DNA of 64,000 nt from an uncultured Scytonema sp. (GTDB taxonomy: Bacteria; Cyanobacteriota; Cyanobacteriia; Cyanobacteriales; Nostocaceae): positions 1-64,000 of the forward strand of contig CALMVQ010000362.1 in the NCBI GenBank assembly GCA_937873135.1. Reading direction: 5' to 3'. The notes below the pieces were generated by a model. The model was not told where the DNA came from. It did no database searches and worked only from the letters and a program-made list of their open reading frames with translations. The position numbers were made by a program, and so were the translations under genes. Positions 18,496-28,117 of the stretch are shown here, piece after piece; the stretch's first letter is position 1; every line of letters starts with the position of its first letter.

Positions 18496-18917
18496 GCGAG
18501 AAAAATACTATCACAGTTGAACGCCTTTCCGATGGGCGTGTTGTTCAGGTGATGCCTGATGGCTCAAAGCGCCTTTTGCCGGATGAAACCGATTGGGTAC
18601 GGCTCCGTGCAATGACCGAGTCAGAAATCGAAGCGGCCGCCGTGGAAGACCTTGACAATCCGCCTCTGACTGACGAGGAACTGAAGAAATTCAGGCGCGT
18701 TCCTGACCTCAAGGAAATTCGGCAAAAGCTTCACATGACACAGGAGCAGTTCGCAACGAAATTCCATGTTCCTTTGGGCACGTTACGGGATTGGGAGCAA
18801 GGGGCTAAATATCCCGATACGGCAACTCGGTCGTATCTCCGTGTTATAGAGAAAGTTTCATCCTTTCTCTTTAGCTTACTTAGCAGCAACAGCTTTGACA
18901 AAAAAGGCAGACGGTAA
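18492..18917 (+). CDS. BrnA-type antitoxin with helix-turn-helix
   Basis: The 141-residue protein has an N-terminal MSEKNTITVERLSDGRVVQV extension and a linker TDWVRLRAMTESEIEAAAVE-DLDNPPLT typical of BrnA. An HTH_3-type domain follows: IRQKLHMTQEQFATKFHVPL, then GTLRDWEQGAKYPDTATRSY (~75-115). Such antitoxins bind the toxin and repress the operon. Homology ends near residue 122 (VIEK). The last ~19 residues (SSFLFSLLSSNSFDKKGRR) come from a dispersed repeat that also occurs at 20897-20958, so the C-terminus has been replaced. With its toxin truncated it is an orphan. The region is visibly richer in G+C than its surroundings, suggesting acquisition. Confidence 0.8.
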   Translation: MSEKNTITVERLSDGRVVQVMPDGSKRLLPDETDWVRLRAMTESEIEAAAVEDLDNPPLTDEELKKFRRVPDLKEIRQKLHMTQEQFATKFHVPLGTLRDWEQGAKYPDTATRSYLRVIEKVSSFLFSLLSSNSFDKKGRR

Positions 18918-18926
18918 ATATCAACC
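18865..18926. repeat. Dispersed ~60-bp repeat, copy 1
   Basis: CTTTAGCTTA, TAGCAGCAACAGCTT, AAAGGCAGA and GGTAAATATCAACC occur in this order here and at 20897-20958. This copy overwrote the 3' end of the BrnA-type antitoxin gene. Confidence 0.65.
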
Positions 18927-19400
18927 AAAAAATGAAGAACCCTAATCAATTTATATACAGGGTTTATGGAAATGGTATTACAAATGAAAAATGATAAACG
19001 AAACTAAGCAACTCTATGCAAACAATCGGCGACACCAGAACGCCATGTAAATTCAAAAAGTTTTCCGTGAAGAATGAATTCACTGTTGGCTCATCGGCAA
19101 GATAGTAGATAAAAAAATATTTGTATCATAAAGATATCTCATTCGTTACACTTCTGATGAAGAGTGGCCAAAGAAGTAAGAATTGCTTCTTTCTGATCCT
19201 TTAAAAAGCCTTATTAATCGGCTGCAATGTTCTTAGATTACAGACGATTTTTATATGGAATTATATGATAGTGCGTTAAATCCAGTTAACACACTACCAA
19301 GTATAGCATTTTGTCCCTGAAGCGAGTTTTACATTCAAAATAAGAATCCTTTGTGGAAAGAGAAGCGCTACTTACAAGAGTTACATCGGCGTTCTGCTGA
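18927..19400. other. Non-coding stretch
   Basis: AT-rich, no credible ORF and no recognised remnant. Confidence 0.45.
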
Positions 19401-19718
19401 CTACAGTACTTCTGACTCTTCTTGTCCATGATAGTAGTCTTGAACACATTTACTAGTCGCTGCTAGCATTGCGTCGTGACCTTCAGGACTTAGCTGTGGG
19501 AACGCTGACCTGACGCTACTGAGATAATTTTTAAAATCGCTGTTACCGGGATTGAATAACTCTTGCCCGATTATGAGTGCAGCATAAGTTTCAGACATCT
19601 TAGTGCTAAATCCGTGGTCGGTGAATCCATCGATGATGTAGCGATATAGCCAGTTAGCATCAGGATCGTTTTCAATCAATTTAGAAGCGGCAGCCATGAA
19701 GTCATGGTATTCAGTCAT
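19401..19718 (-). CDS. Hypothetical 105-residue soluble protein
   Basis: The sequence MTEYHDFMAAASKLIENDPD, then YAALIIGQELFNPGNSDFKN and QLSPEGHDAMLAATSKCVQD, is acidic and helical without membrane segments. GGAG lies about 8 bp upstream of the ATG on the minus strand, which supports real translation. I do not recognise the family. No operon partner is adjacent. Confidence 0.5.
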   Translation of the reverse strand: MTEYHDFMAAASKLIENDPDANWLYRYIIDGFTDHGFSTKMSETYAALIIGQELFNPGNSDFKNYLSSVRSAFPQLSPEGHDAMLAATSKCVQDYYHGQEESEVL

Positions 19719-19740
19719 TAGGTTTACTCCAATGGTAGTG

Positions 19741-20367
19741 TTGACTTTGCGAAGTTAACCACTCTTCAGTTAAGCACACAAAACACAGATAAGGTTCCAA
19801 TTTCATAGAATTATAAACTTTCACTCTTGTTTCTGAGTCAGTTTGGAATTTGGATAAAGAAGCCAAAGAATCTTTCAGTTTACTGTGGTGGAGGATGTTC
19901 TCTATTTTTCGGTATTCTTTATCCTAGAAGTTATCGGTTTTCTGTATTCGGTGTGACTTAGCTGCGAGCGCGCTTAGCTTATTGCGGATTATTCTCAGGG
20001 TGATTCAAAAAATCACCAAAAGGCTAGGTGTATAAAATCCGCAGGCTTCCCACGCTCAAACAAAAGGGGTGGTTGAATTGGCGATCGCTGAGTTACAAGG
20101 GCCGAGGTATTGAAACTATTTTTCTCTGCCAAGATGGTCAAATTCGCGGTCACCTCCAAGGGCAATTATCCCACCAACCCAACGATTCGCTTCGCTCAAT
20201 ATCGTATGATTGAAACCTCCTTTTGCATGGCACTGATACAGAAATTTGCGCTCGGTATTGATTGAAAAAAGTCATTGTTTCCGAAACAGTCACACATGCA
20301 ATTGTATTTAACTATTGTACCCAAGCATTGGTGGAAGCAAGACTTTCACTGTTTAAGAGTAAAACAA
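19741..20367. other. Non-coding stretch
   Basis: No supported gene. The 61-residue ORF at 20028-20213 lacks a family and a ribosome binding site. A frame reading GRGIETIFLCQDGQIRGHLQ hints at a decayed coding fragment, but I cannot assign it. GATTCGCTTCGCTCAATATCG near 20190 is a small imperfect palindrome of the type seen elsewhere in the window. Confidence 0.4.
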
Positions 20368-20799
20368 ATGACAAAATTCACGCAAAAATCACTCTTGCTC
20401 TCGACTACTTGTTTATTAGTTTGTGTGGCAGCAAGCTTGTCTAACCTTTCAATCGCTTTAGCCCAACATCAAACTCAAAATAGCCGTACATCTGGCAACG
20501 ACACCATTGCCAAGTTTGAGTGCCGGGGTTTCAGTCGTACCATTTTTAACATTACTTTAAAGAAAAACAAAACCTACACTGTTCAATTACGTCCGGCTCA
20601 GTCTACAAATTCACCTCAAACCTTCACTGGTGCTAGATATGTTTCTTTCCGTAACGGCTTCCGGTTTCAAACTGGTAAACTGAAAAATCAGTCTATTGTG
20701 CGTCAACAGAATAATATCTACTTAGTAGCAACTAAAGATGAGGCTCGAGCGGCGGAAATTGCAGCTGCTGATGGAGCGGCTTTCTGCACGCAACAATAG
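20368..20799 (+). CDS. Secreted hypothetical protein
   Basis: Starting at the ATG at 20368, the 143-residue product has a signal peptide (SLLLSTTCLLVCVAASLSN, cleavage likely after SIALA). The mature part has KFECRGFSRTIFNITLKKN, ARYVSFRNGFRFQTG and a C-terminal AAEIAAADGAAFCTQQ, with two cysteines that could form a disulphide. It is probably periplasmic or extracellular. The track start at 20275 adds 31 residues that do not look like a signal peptide. No family recognised. Confidence 0.6.
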   Translation: MTKFTQKSLLLSTTCLLVCVAASLSNLSIALAQHQTQNSRTSGNDTIAKFECRGFSRTIFNITLKKNKTYTVQLRPAQSTNSPQTFTGARYVSFRNGFRFQTGKLKNQSIVRQQNNIYLVATKDEARAAEIAAADGAAFCTQQ

Positions 20800-20896
20800 A
20801 AAATTTAAATCGTGACACAGACTCAGCATTCATACCAGGTATCCGAAAGTAGTCGCCTATATGTAGTTCTTGGAAAATGATATTCTTATCATCTTT

Positions 20897-20958
20897 TTTC
20901 TTTAGCTTAGTAGCAACAGCTTATACATAAAGGCAGAGGGCAAAAGGTAAATATCAAC
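20897..20958. repeat. Dispersed ~60-bp repeat, copy 2
   Basis: Shares CTTTAGCTTA, TAGCAACAGCTT, AAAGGCAGA and GGTAAATATCAACC with 18865-18926. Here it lies in non-coding sequence. Confidence 0.65.
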
Positions 20959-21019
20959 CTGAGAGCGCTGAAGCGCAACTACGAGCCTATCTTTTATTAA
21001 CAAGTAATTAAATGGACAT

Positions 21020-21112
21020 TGACTCTGTGCATTTTAGTTCAAGAATTACACTGTGGCAAAGTAGAGCTACCCCAAGCTTGAGAAATAACTTTTTCAAGAC
21101 GAGATTTCTCAA
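21020..21112 (-). repeat. ~93-bp copy of the polysaccharide deacetylase 3' end
   Basis: TGACTCTGTGCATTTTAGTT to GAGATTTCTCAA matches 22646-22738, the end of the deacetylase gene, with about seven differences in 93 bases. Same orientation, so the two copies are direct repeats bracketing the Rieske oxygenase gene. Confidence 0.9.
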
Positions 21113-21205
21113 GTAATTAACCGGATTTGATATTACTGGTTGATAGTTGGGATCAAGCGCTTGCTCCCAACTATCAACAGAATTCAAAGATTTTATATTT
21201 TGATA

Positions 21206-22555
21206 TCAAGACCGCAACTGGCGCTCAAGCACTAAGTGGAAGTGCCGGATACGGGACTCCTGATATCGCGAGAGCGTAACCCCTGACCTAGCGGACGCCT
21301 TCAAACCTCGTTGGACACGGCGCAAGTTTGAGCTATCCTGGTCGAGGATTGAACCAAGTGCTCCTAACTCTGGCGCGTTAGTCCAGCTATCTTCTGGTGT
21401 CAGCCAGTGAGTTTTAGCTGCGCTTGGACGCTTCCCTTCCGGGTAAGGCAGGAGCATGAACACCTCCATAATACAAGAGTCGGGATCGTTACCGTTGGGT
21501 CGGAACCTGAACTGTAACGGCGTTCCTACACCTGCCCACGGCATGAAGTTGGGGAAGATGAAGTACTCAATAGCATCGAGCATCTCAGTATCAGACACAG
21601 CCGAGCAGTCAACGCCTGTCCCATCGCTCACTCGCTGTCGGGCAGCCTCAGCTGCGTATGTCCGTGCCGTCATAGAGTTAGGTAAGTGCACCGTTGCTGG
21701 ATCTTTTCCCCCAAACGCTGCCATGGCCTGAACTACTTCTTGCTGATCCGCCAGGCGACCTAAGTGTGGACTCTGCACCGCGAACGGTGTAATCATGCGG
21801 CTGTGACGCCCATACACGTCGTACTGGGAATTGGCGTCGCCAGTGAACTTGAGAATCTGCGGGTGAGTTGCCACCGAGTGGTATGCCTCAATGAACGCCT
21901 CGAGCGTGACTTTCCAGTTGGCAGGCATCACCTTAGCTACATGTACAGCTGTATAACGCTCTTCAAGGGGAAAGTGCTTGAAGTGTTCGGGTATGTTCTC
22001 CAGGTAGGTTTCCAGTGGCTCACACTCAAGGTCGAAGTTGACAAACACAAAGCCCTGCCACGTCGCTACCTTTACCTCGGGCAGACGGAGGGCTTCTGAG
22101 TCTAAGTGTTCAAAATCCCATTGGCAAGGAATATAAGCAAGTGTGCCGTCAAGTTTCCATGTCCAACCGTGGAACGGGCATCGAAACGCTGGGACTTTGC
22201 CATCACTAACTAGTAGCTGCGTTCCCCGGTGCAAGCAAACATTGTAGAACGCTCGGATCTCGCTCTTTGCGCTGCGCACTACAATCAGTGAAAGGTCGGC
22301 GATATCATACACCACGTAGTTACCGATTTCAGGGATCTCCTCCTCGCGGCAGGCCCACTGCCAAACCTTCTTCCAGAGCTTTTCGACCTCGAGGTCGTGG
22401 TACTGTTTTGAGAAGAATACCTCGCGCTCTACGTCAGCGACTCCAAGATCGGCTGCTGACTCCTCAAGCAGCACAGGCGGCACCTGCCTAGTATCGGTTC
22501 GCAGCAGTTCGGAGACTGTCTGCATCTCATACTGGGTGAAGTCAACGGTAGTCAT
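21206..22555 (-). CDS. Rieske non-haem iron oxygenase, large (alpha) subunit
   Basis: The 449-residue protein has a Rieske [2Fe-2S] domain (residues ~65-165) with CLHRG and CPFHGWTWKLDG providing the Cys-His/Cys-His ligands. The catalytic domain carries EAFIEAYHSVATHP, giving the two histidines of the mononuclear iron site, and a later Asp. These enzymes hydroxylate or demethylate aromatic or quaternary-amine substrates using electrons from a separate reductase; no reductase gene is nearby. The substrate cannot be told. The gene is noticeably richer in G+C than its neighbours and sits between direct repeats of the deacetylase 3' end, which points to acquisition. ATG start; stop at 21206. Confidence 0.85.
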   Translation of the reverse strand: MTTVDFTQYEMQTVSELLRTDTRQVPPVLLEESAADLGVADVEREVFFSKQYHDLEVEKLWKKVWQWACREEEIPEIGNYVVYDIADLSLIVVRSAKSEIRAFYNVCLHRGTQLLVSDGKVPAFRCPFHGWTWKLDGTLAYIPCQWDFEHLDSEALRLPEVKVATWQGFVFVNFDLECEPLETYLENIPEHFKHFPLEERYTAVHVAKVMPANWKVTLEAFIEAYHSVATHPQILKFTGDANSQYDVYGRHSRMITPFAVQSPHLGRLADQQEVVQAMAAFGGKDPATVHLPNSMTARTYAAEAARQRVSDGTGVDCSAVSDTEMLDAIEYFIFPNFMPWAGVGTPLQFRFRPNGNDPDSCIMEVFMLLPYPEGKRPSAAKTHWLTPEDSWTNAPELGALGSILDQDSSNLRRVQRGLKASARSGVTLSRYQESRIRHFHLVLERQLRS

Positions 22556-22645
22556 AGCATCCTCCCCTTAAGTTCTCATTTCAATCTCCAAGAGCGGAGA
22601 TTTAGCTTATGGGAATATTGTAGAACTTACGCATTGATAGAACGC

Positions 22646-22738
22646 TGACTCTGTACATTTTAGTTCAAGAATTACACTCTGGCAAAGTAGGGCTGCCCCA
22701 AGCTTGGGGAATAACTTTTTCTAGACGAGATTTCTCAA
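22646..22738 (-). repeat. Deacetylase 3'-end segment, native copy of the direct repeat
   Basis: This segment covers the last ~24 codons of the deacetylase gene and ~20 bases beyond its stop. Its partner is at 21020-21112. The pair resembles attachment sites created when an element integrates at a gene end and restores it. Confidence 0.85.
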
Positions 22739-23684
22739 AACGACTGATCGCAAACAAATCTTTTGACTCACCTGCAAACATCTCAGTTGGATCGCCAATT
22801 GTCAATGCTGCCAAATATCCGGATGAAATAACTACTTTCTTTACCCTGGAATCATAGTTACCGTAAGGATAAGTAAAATAAATAATAGGACGATTCAATT
22901 TAGACTCAAGAATCTTCTTAGATTCCATGACTTCTTGATCAAGTTGTTGATCTGATATTTTTGTGAGGGCAGGATGAGTTTTACTGTGGGAAGATATTGT
23001 AATTAGTGGATCATCAGCCATACTTCTCAATTGTTGCCAAGTAACATGAGTACGACCAGCATTAACTCCTACACTGCTTGTATGAATAGCAAAAGTTGCC
23101 GGATATTTGTATTTCTTTAATAGAGGATAAGCATATTCGTATTGTCCACCGTAACCGTCGTCAAATGTCAATAAGATAGGTTTTTCTGGTAATGGACTTC
23201 CTGTTCGTAAGTGAGCTATTAGCCTAGTTAAACTTATAGGAGTCATATTATTGGATTTAATTAGTTCAAAATGTTGACTTAACTCTTGGGGTGTCAAATC
23301 ATAAATTACTACTTTTTTTGGGATAATATCGTGATACATAATGATAGGAACTCTCGCTTTCACAGCAGCTTGGTGTATTGTCGGTAAAGGCTCGGCAGGC
23401 AATGTTAACACTTGATTGTTTACAGCCGTATTAAAGAATATTTCTGAATTAGATAAGACTTGATTGCTTACAGGATCCAGTTCCCTACCTAGATTTTTAT
23501 AATCGCTACATACTTGTTGATTATTAGGCTGTTTTAAGGAAACACTTATAGTTGGTGATGTCTGAAAATAAAAACGAGTCAATTCAGTGGCGATCGCCCT
23601 GTACGAACTCAAAATAAAAACAAAAGCTGTGAATAAAACTGCAATTCTAAATACATAAAACTTTCTTTTACTTTTTGGCAGCAT
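22665..23684 (-). CDS. Polysaccharide deacetylase (NodB-like), membrane-anchored
   Basis: From the ATG at 23684 the product has a basic N-terminus and one membrane/signal helix (FRIAVLFTAFVFILSSYRAI). A NodB domain follows: PIIMYHDIIP, PILLTFDDGYGG (metal-binding Asp-Asp), ITISSHSKTHPALTKIS (H-x3-H) and IIYFTYPYGNYDSRVKKV. These give the metal triad and the catalytic base of carbohydrate esterase family 4. It probably deacetylates cell-wall or extracellular polysaccharide outside the membrane. The track start (TTG at 23771) adds residues of no clear value. The 3' end of the gene is duplicated at 21020-21112. Confidence 0.85.
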   Translation of the reverse strand: MLPKSKRKFYVFRIAVLFTAFVFILSSYRAIATELTRFYFQTSPTISVSLKQPNNQQVCSDYKNLGRELDPVSNQVLSNSEIFFNTAVNNQVLTLPAEPLPTIHQAAVKARVPIIMYHDIIPKKVVIYDLTPQELSQHFELIKSNNMTPISLTRLIAHLRTGSPLPEKPILLTFDDGYGGQYEYAYPLLKKYKYPATFAIHTSSVGVNAGRTHVTWQQLRSMADDPLITISSHSKTHPALTKISDQQLDQEVMESKKILESKLNRPIIYFTYPYGNYDSRVKKVVISSGYLAALTIGDPTEMFAGESKDLFAISRFEKSRLEKVIPQAWGSPTLPECNS

Positions 23685-23771
23685 TTGTTTCAGTAGATTA
23701 CCAAAGGTTTTTTGATAGTTGTATAGCTCAAAAATCACCACCTGATATGGTGAGTGATATATTTGATACAA

Positions 23772-24117
23772 TTATATCAACTTAACGGAACTTAAACATT
23801 TTTGATGAAGAAATAAGCCTTAAAACCTTACAGGGCAAGGGAAATACACCAAATGCCTAAAAATGCCTAAAACCCATATATATCAACAAATCAGGTAAAA
23901 CGATGTCAACGTCTCTCTGTATATACATTTGAGGTTCAATTCTTGCTATTTTTAGTCTAAGTCCCATTAACATTAAATGTCCTAAGGGAAAATTCGGAAC
24001 ATATTTTTATTGAATTTAGTAACTGTGCAAGTGATTGTACTGAACATCAAAAGCCAAAGACTCTCTGCAAGTAATATGCTTACACGACTTGTCGCTACCT
24101 TGACTTTGCCTCTGCTG
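23772..24117. other. Non-coding stretch
   Basis: No gene recognised; AT-rich, with a short direct repeat AAATGCCTAAAAATGCCTAAAA near 23852. Confidence 0.4.
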
Positions 24118-25173
24118 CTATCTTTTACAATAGATATCTCCATAAATGATGTAAGGGCGTTCTGTGTAGGGTACAGCCGTTCGACCAATCATTTCTGCAG
24201 GCTCATAACCATAGATGTTTTTCACTGCCACATTCACAAAAGTCCAACATCCGTGGGTATCTACTGACCATATCATGTTCTGGGACGTCTCAACCAAGTG
24301 ACGGTACTTATTCTCACTCTCCTTTAAGGCACGTTCTGCTTGTATACGCTTGATGCCCAAGGAAATATCGTTGGCAGCCAATTGCAATGCATCTAGGGTT
24401 GATTGTGTCAAGGTGTGACGGGCAAACATGGCAATGACGCCAATGAGATTGCCGTCCAAAATCAGGGGATATCCTGCAAAAGCAACCATACCTTCCTGCT
24501 TGGCCCATTCTTGATTGCTGACACGCGGATCGCCTATGACTTTATTCGTCAGGTGAGGTTGACGTTCTTGGGCAATTAATCCAATTTTGAACATCCCTAC
24601 AGGAACACGACTGTGGGGACCATTAATATGAGTGTACATTCCGGAGCTAGCTTGCAGTTCCAGTACGTTTTCAAGGGGATTCAGCGTCCAGATACGAGCA
24701 AAGGCAGCATTAACGTGCTTGACTAGAGCATCAGTACAACGTTTAAGAATTGGCTGTATTGTCAGATCTTGGGTGATAGCAGTGTTTATTTCAACATGAA
24801 AAGCTGCTAAAGATACTTTTTCCGCGAGTTCAGCTTCCATCTGCTTTTGCTGTGTCAAATCGCGAATAGTCCCAACTAAGAAATGATCACCAAGCTCATC
24901 CTTAAACAAATCTTTTCTTGTCAATATCAAGTGTGTTGCGCCATAAGAATCTGTAAAAAATTCCTCATTTTCAGCAGTTATACCTGTAGTGAAAACGAGT
25001 TCATCTTTTTCCCAAAACACATCAGCTTCCGCTTGGGCAAACAAATCGTGGTCAGACTTGCCAATTAATTCTTCTCGGCTCTGCCCAACGAAATTACAGA
25101 AGGCATTGTTAACTAGTATCCACTGATGTTGGCGGTTTTTGACAAAAATTGGGTCAGATATACTGTTGATCAT
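24118..25173 (-). pseudogene. PAS-GAF-PAS sensor fragment (histidine kinase-type)
   Basis: Residues 1-100 form a PAS domain (INSISDPIFVKNRQHQWILV, GKSDHDLFAQAEADVFW, LVGTIRDLTQQKQMEAE). Residues ~120-270 form a GAF domain (FARIWTLNPLENVLELQASS, QEGMVAFAGYPLILDGNLIG). Residues 285-340 begin a second PAS (YRHLVETSQNMIWSVDTHGC, IYGYEPAEMIGR). The second PAS breaks off into unrelated sequence (TAVPYTERPYIIYGDIYCKR), and no kinase domain follows. The protein starts directly inside the first PAS, so the N-terminus is probably missing as well. This is a fragment of a multi-domain signalling kinase and cannot phosphorylate on its own. Confidence 0.75.
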
Positions 25174-25466
25174 CTACAGCAGAAAAGTCATTGAGAAGTT
25201 TTGCGGCGGCAGACATTCTTTTTGCGACAAATTACTGATGTGATTGTAATTATTCATACAGTATTTATACTTGACATCAAGCTAAACAAAGACTCTCAAG
25301 CCAAGTAGATGTTAGCCTTAACCACATTTATTATTCCCAGAATCTTTACCGATTTCTCAGGAGCATCTCAATTTTGCCTAAAAAAGTAAGGCTGTTGTGA
25401 ATCGATTGAGTGATCTCGTCACTCACTGGATGACACTCAATAAAATTCTCTGCTTGACTCACATAC

Positions 25467-26012
25467 ATGAGCTATGATGTTGCAGCTGATCCACTCCATG
25501 CCCTTGGTAAACTGGTTGGCAGTCAAAAGGAAGTTTGGCAGACATGCCATACCATGCTTTACTTGCTAATGGGATGTCTTGCTATCAGTGCCGCATCTCC
25601 CGTTCCTTGCTCTGTTGCTTTAGTCGATCACATCACCGTTACGGTTCCAGTTAACGAATTCCCTACCAATATTGCCGCACACTTGCCGAATTCTACAATT
25701 TGGCTGAACCTGGGTATACTCGACGTTCTACAGTGCCAGTGTTATGGGACAAAGAAACAAAGACCATCGTCAATAATGAGAGTGTAGAGATTATTGTCAT
25801 CCTCTCAGAGTTTAACGAGTTCGCCAAAAATCCTACACTTAATCTCTATCCAGAGGAACTCAAGGAGAAGATTGACTGGTAAAATGAAAAAATTTACAAC
25901 AGCGTCAACAACGGCGTGTACCGTTGCGGTTTTGCACAGACCCAAGAGGCTTACAATCAAGTCTGCGATGAACTGTTTGCCACTCTTGATGAGATTGACA
26001 AGCCCTTCGGGC
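25467..26012 (+). pseudogene. Glutathionyl-hydroquinone reductase (ECM4/Gto2/YqjG family) remnant
   Basis: RRSTVPVLWDKETKTIVNNE, then FNEFAKNPTLNLYPEELKEK in the frame starting near 25700, is the glutathione-binding part of this GST-like family. After IDW an in-frame TAA (25880-25882) interrupts. The same frame continues as NEKIYNSVNNGVYRCGFAQT and QEAYNQVCDELFATLDEIDK until ~26008, where homology ends. The stretch at 25467-25700 has only weak resemblance. The gene is dead: 5' part eroded, internal stop, C-terminal half missing. Confidence 0.8.
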
Positions 26013-26094
26013 AAGGCAGAAGGCAGGAGGCAGAGGGCAGAAGGTAATGTGATGGATTATACTGTGAGGTTATGCCTTCTGCCCTGCCTTGCCC
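26009..26094. repeat. Large imperfect hairpin at a gene-fragment junction
   Basis: GGGCAAGGCAGAAGGC (26009-26024) is complementary to GCCTTCTGCCCTGCCTTGCCC (26074-26094). It lies where the reductase remnant ends and before the haemagglutinin remnant starts. Cyanobacterial genomes carry many such GGCAGAAGG-type repeats; here one sits at a recombination junction. Confidence 0.65.
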
Positions 26095-26189
26095 AAAACG
26101 GGTCCATGCGAACGTATTTATTCGGAACAAAAAATAAAATCTGTTGCGAGACGCGAAGCGCGAGAAACTTTCTCGTCTTTGCTCGAATC

Positions 26190-27180
26190 CCCTATCAGCA
26201 TTACTACAAAAAATCTCTCACTACGTGATGGCGCTATATTAACTGCGGGTACTCTTGGACAAGGAAATGCAGGCACAATTAATATTAATGCCACTGACTC
26301 TGTAACAATTTCTGGGACTGCTTCCATTAGAGGCAGCACTCTTGTTGGTCAAAGTACAGTAATTCCCAGAGATATTAGTGGTGTGTTTGTTCAATCAGAA
26401 AGTAAAGGAAGGGCAGGAGATATTATAGTTACCTCTCCAAAAATTAACTTGGACAACCAAGGAAGGTTGATTGCAGAATCTCAATCAGGTAATGGTGGCA
26501 ATATCAACTTACTTGTAGGAGACTTAATGCTGCTGCGTAGTGAGAGTAAAATCTCTACGACTGCGGGTACTGCACAACAAGGTGGAGACGGTGGTAATAT
26601 CACTATCAATTCCCCGTCGGGCTTTATCGTTGCCATCCCTCAAGAAAATAGTGACATCACCGCCAATGCTTTTACAGGTTCTGGAGGTAGAGTTAACATT
26701 ACAGCAAGTGGCATTTATGGCATTGAGTCTCGCCTAGGCCCAACTGAGCTTAGTGACATTACTGCTAGTTCTAAACTTGGGGTACAAGGCACTATAGGAA
26801 TCAAAACGCCCAATGTTGACCCGAAGCGAGGATTATTGCAACTGCCCGCAGGTTTGGTAAATACTCCAAGGCTGGTTTCCTCTAAATGTGCAGCTTTTGA
26901 CAATAAGGGTAGCGAATTTATTGTCACCGGACGCGGTGGTTTACCTATGGGCCCTGACGATCTTCTTAGTAATGATGTTGTTTGGACTGATACTCGCTTG
27001 AGTACGACTACAGCACAAAATCAATCCAGGACACCTGCGGCTAAACCATCAAAACCAGAAGCTGTAGAAATTGTGCCTGCTACGGGTTGGGTGTTTAACG
27101 GTAAAGGGGAGGTAACGCTTATTTCTTCTGCGTCTGAGGCTAATAGTTTGATGTCTGTTCCTAGTTGTGCTAAATATTGA
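26190..27180 (+). pseudogene. C-terminal part of a second TPS haemagglutinin
   Basis: From about 26190 the frame reads ISITTKNLSLRDGAILTAGT and continues with beta-helix repeats, IPQENSDITANAF, SDITASSKLGVQG, NVDPKRGLLQLP, KCAAFDNKGSEFIVTGRGGL and VPATGWVFNGKGEVTLIS. These match the last third of the intact haemagglutinin at 9971-12661 segment by segment. The signal peptide and TPS domain are missing, so the product could not be exported. The track start at 26089 lies in the junction sequence. The fragment ends with a normal stop. Confidence 0.85.
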
Positions 27181-27427
27181 ATATTTTTTTGCCTCACCCG
27201 GAGGCGCACTCAGTAAAAATTAACTGAGCAAGCTGCTGTACAGCCATCAAATGGTCTTTTGTATGGTAGTTTAAATTTCACAAACTACCCCATAGTAAGC
27301 GGTCTATTGCTTGCCCTTATATTTGGCGATCGCTATCTTGTAATAGAAGAAACAGTAAAACCGCAATCCAAGCATAAGCCAATGAGAGCGTTCATCACCC
27401 ATCGTGATGTCTTGGCTGATGAACGAG
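27181..27427. other. Non-coding stretch
   Basis: No gene called. The 79-residue ORF at 27259 has no family resemblance. One HIP1-like site (GGCGATCGCT) at about 27325. Confidence 0.4.
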
Positions 27428-27730
27428 TCAGATGTTGTATGCACTTACTTTGCAAAGTTGCTGAAAGAATTGCGATAGTTTCGATAGTTTTATGTTAATT
27501 TCAGCTTGATAGGGATCTACCTGGCTTTTAACGATGTACCCGAAAAGGCACACATAGCCTCTTGCTCCCGTGCTATCACCGAAAAGATGATAGTCACGTT
27601 CATAAGGAGATTCGTGACAGTAAATCAAAACTTTTGGTTCTGTTTTCTTTTCAGCAGAAGAGAAATCTTTATCAGGGACAACAGGAGTGTACAGATACTT
27701 TTCTCCTGGTACCAAATTAGTCGGATTCAT
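27428..27730 (-). CDS. Hypothetical 100-residue protein
   Basis: MNPTNLVPGEKYLYTPVVPD opens a small soluble protein with KVLIYCHESPYERDYHLFGD and a C-terminal helix. AGGAAGG lies about 10 bp upstream of the ATG on the minus strand, which supports translation. The start resembles small cyanobacterial proteins of unknown function with a PGxKYxY motif. No function can be given. Confidence 0.5.
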   Translation of the reverse strand: MNPTNLVPGEKYLYTPVVPDKDFSSAEKKTEPKVLIYCHESPYERDYHLFGDSTGARGYVCLFGYIVKSQVDPYQAEINIKLSKLSQFFQQLCKVSAYNI

Positions 27731-28117
27731 TTTTATGACCTTCCTAAAACGAGGGTTGGCAAAGATCGGTTGTCATGATAGAAATAGCAGAGGTTACGTA
27801 TCAAGCTCTCTAGGAACCCGTTAATTAGTCATTCTGGATGTCTGGTGCAAACCTATGAAGTAGTGGATTGTTCTTTCTGGAATGATTCCATCATCCAGGC
27901 TAAAGATGATTTGTGTCTGAAAAAAATCTTAAGAAAACTGAATAAAAAGTGAGATTTGACGTTTAATTATAAAAAAACTCCCCTAAACGGAGGAGTCATG
28001 GTCTCAAAAAAACCACTCAAATGCCTACTATATAGTCTTTTTTCCATGATGCCATCACCCGTCTACAGCAACAAAATTTGCAGCTTCTCCATATATGCAC
28101 TCATAGAGCCAAAAAGA
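27731..28117. other. Intergenic region holding a terminator
   Basis: Apart from the minus-strand hairpin at 27971-27996 nothing was recognised. The plus-strand ORF at 27956-28222 is antisense to the secreted protein gene and is not called. Confidence 0.45.
27971..27996 (-). terminator. Intrinsic terminator for the secreted protein gene
   Basis: On the minus strand ACTCCTCCGTTTAGGGGAGT forms a stem of seven to eight pairs and is followed by TTTTTTT. It lies about 120 bp downstream of the stop of the 28118-28615 gene. Confidence 0.7.

Noticed and set aside
20028-20213. 61-residue ORF as a gene
   Set aside because: No family, no ribosome binding site; at most a decayed coding scrap.
21456-22491. 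Plus-strand ORFs across the Rieske gene
   Set aside because: Antisense shadows of a well-supported gene in G+C-richer sequence.
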